Shown piece after piece: positions 63,993 through 64,000 of a stretch of 64,000 nucleotides of DNA. The notes under the pieces are model-generated. The model did not search any database. It was not told where the DNA came from and saw nothing but the letters and a program-made list of their open reading frames with translations. Where the stretch lies: assembly GCF_000372725.1 (NCBI RefSeq), contig NW_005202428.1, positions 2,087,499 to 2,151,498 on the forward strand, in the 5' to 3' direction. This stretch comes from Emiliania huxleyi CCMP1516. Taxonomy: Eukaryota; Haptophyta; Isochrysidales; Noelaerhabdaceae. Made by a program: the position numbers and the translations under genes. Each line of letters opens with the position of its first letter. Positions within the stretch are counted from its first letter, which is position 1.

Positions 63993-64000
63993 TCGAGTAG

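Overview
The window looks like nuclear DNA of a GC-rich, intron-dense unicellular alga. A haptophyte such as Emiliania huxleyi is my best guess (inference). The reasons are multi-exon genes with short introns, many of which read best as GC-AG rather than GT-AG; a eukaryotic initiator tRNA; a plant/alga-style prolyl 4-hydroxylase, ShKT domains and a NarK-type nitrate transporter; abundant microsatellites and G-tracts; and two 100-N assembly gaps (25153-25252, 45008-45107). Exon joins below were inferred by eye from reading frame, protein-family motifs and splice signals. Gene limits are therefore outer limits, and internal introns are only described.

Layout: 1-1150 holds a G-rich low-complexity block, then the initiator tRNA inside short tandem duplications. 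1614-4491 is an NSUN2-type RNA cytosine-5 methyltransferase. 4574-5919 is a TA-flanked terminal-inverted-repeat (TIR) element. 6014-7321 is a double-C2 protein. A second TIR element (7559-8142) and a 255-bp tandem repeat (8262-8771) follow. 10562-11709 is a JmjC/cupin dioxygenase. 13223-14695 is an unrecognised protein with 26-residue repeats. 15898-18489 is an FGGY sugar kinase. A third TIR element lies at 18675-19175 and an unrecognised gene at 19259-20317. 20633-22260 holds a duplicated gene fragment and a decayed GH7 cellulase. 22668-23911 is an F-box plus SnoaL/NTF2-like gene. 24153-26094 is a 556-bp inverted repeat around an assembly gap.

The central part carries a membrane-anchored WW-ShKT-prolyl 4-hydroxylase gene (28420-31808) and a very large PHD/PLU-1 chromatin protein (32063-39356). 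Next come an unrecognised gene joined at a G-tract to a truncated NarK-type transporter (39900-41832), a gene-poor stretch with a Pro-rich low-complexity block (41833-47331), and a Trf4-type non-canonical poly(A) polymerase (47332-52725). A TSTD2/TrhO-type rhodanese (53062-54687) overlaps an RRM protein (54659-55115). The end holds a repeat-rich tract, a retroelement-like fragment, a sulfotransferase, a CHD6-9 C-terminus-like gene whose intron is a minisatellite copy of its own exon, a frameshifted tyrosinase-like gene, and an F-box gene.

No operon logic applies. The recognisable genes act in RNA modification and 3' processing (NSUN2, TrhO-like, Trf4-like, RRM) and chromatin (PLU-1/PHD, JmjC, CHD-like), plus secretory and wall metabolism (P4H, GH7, sulfotransferase). 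The strongest unusual signal is intron structure. Many introns begin with the same 4-10 (once about 30) bases that begin the downstream exon, and several consist largely of short tandem units. This is what intron birth by tandem duplication or insertion-with-target-duplication would leave.
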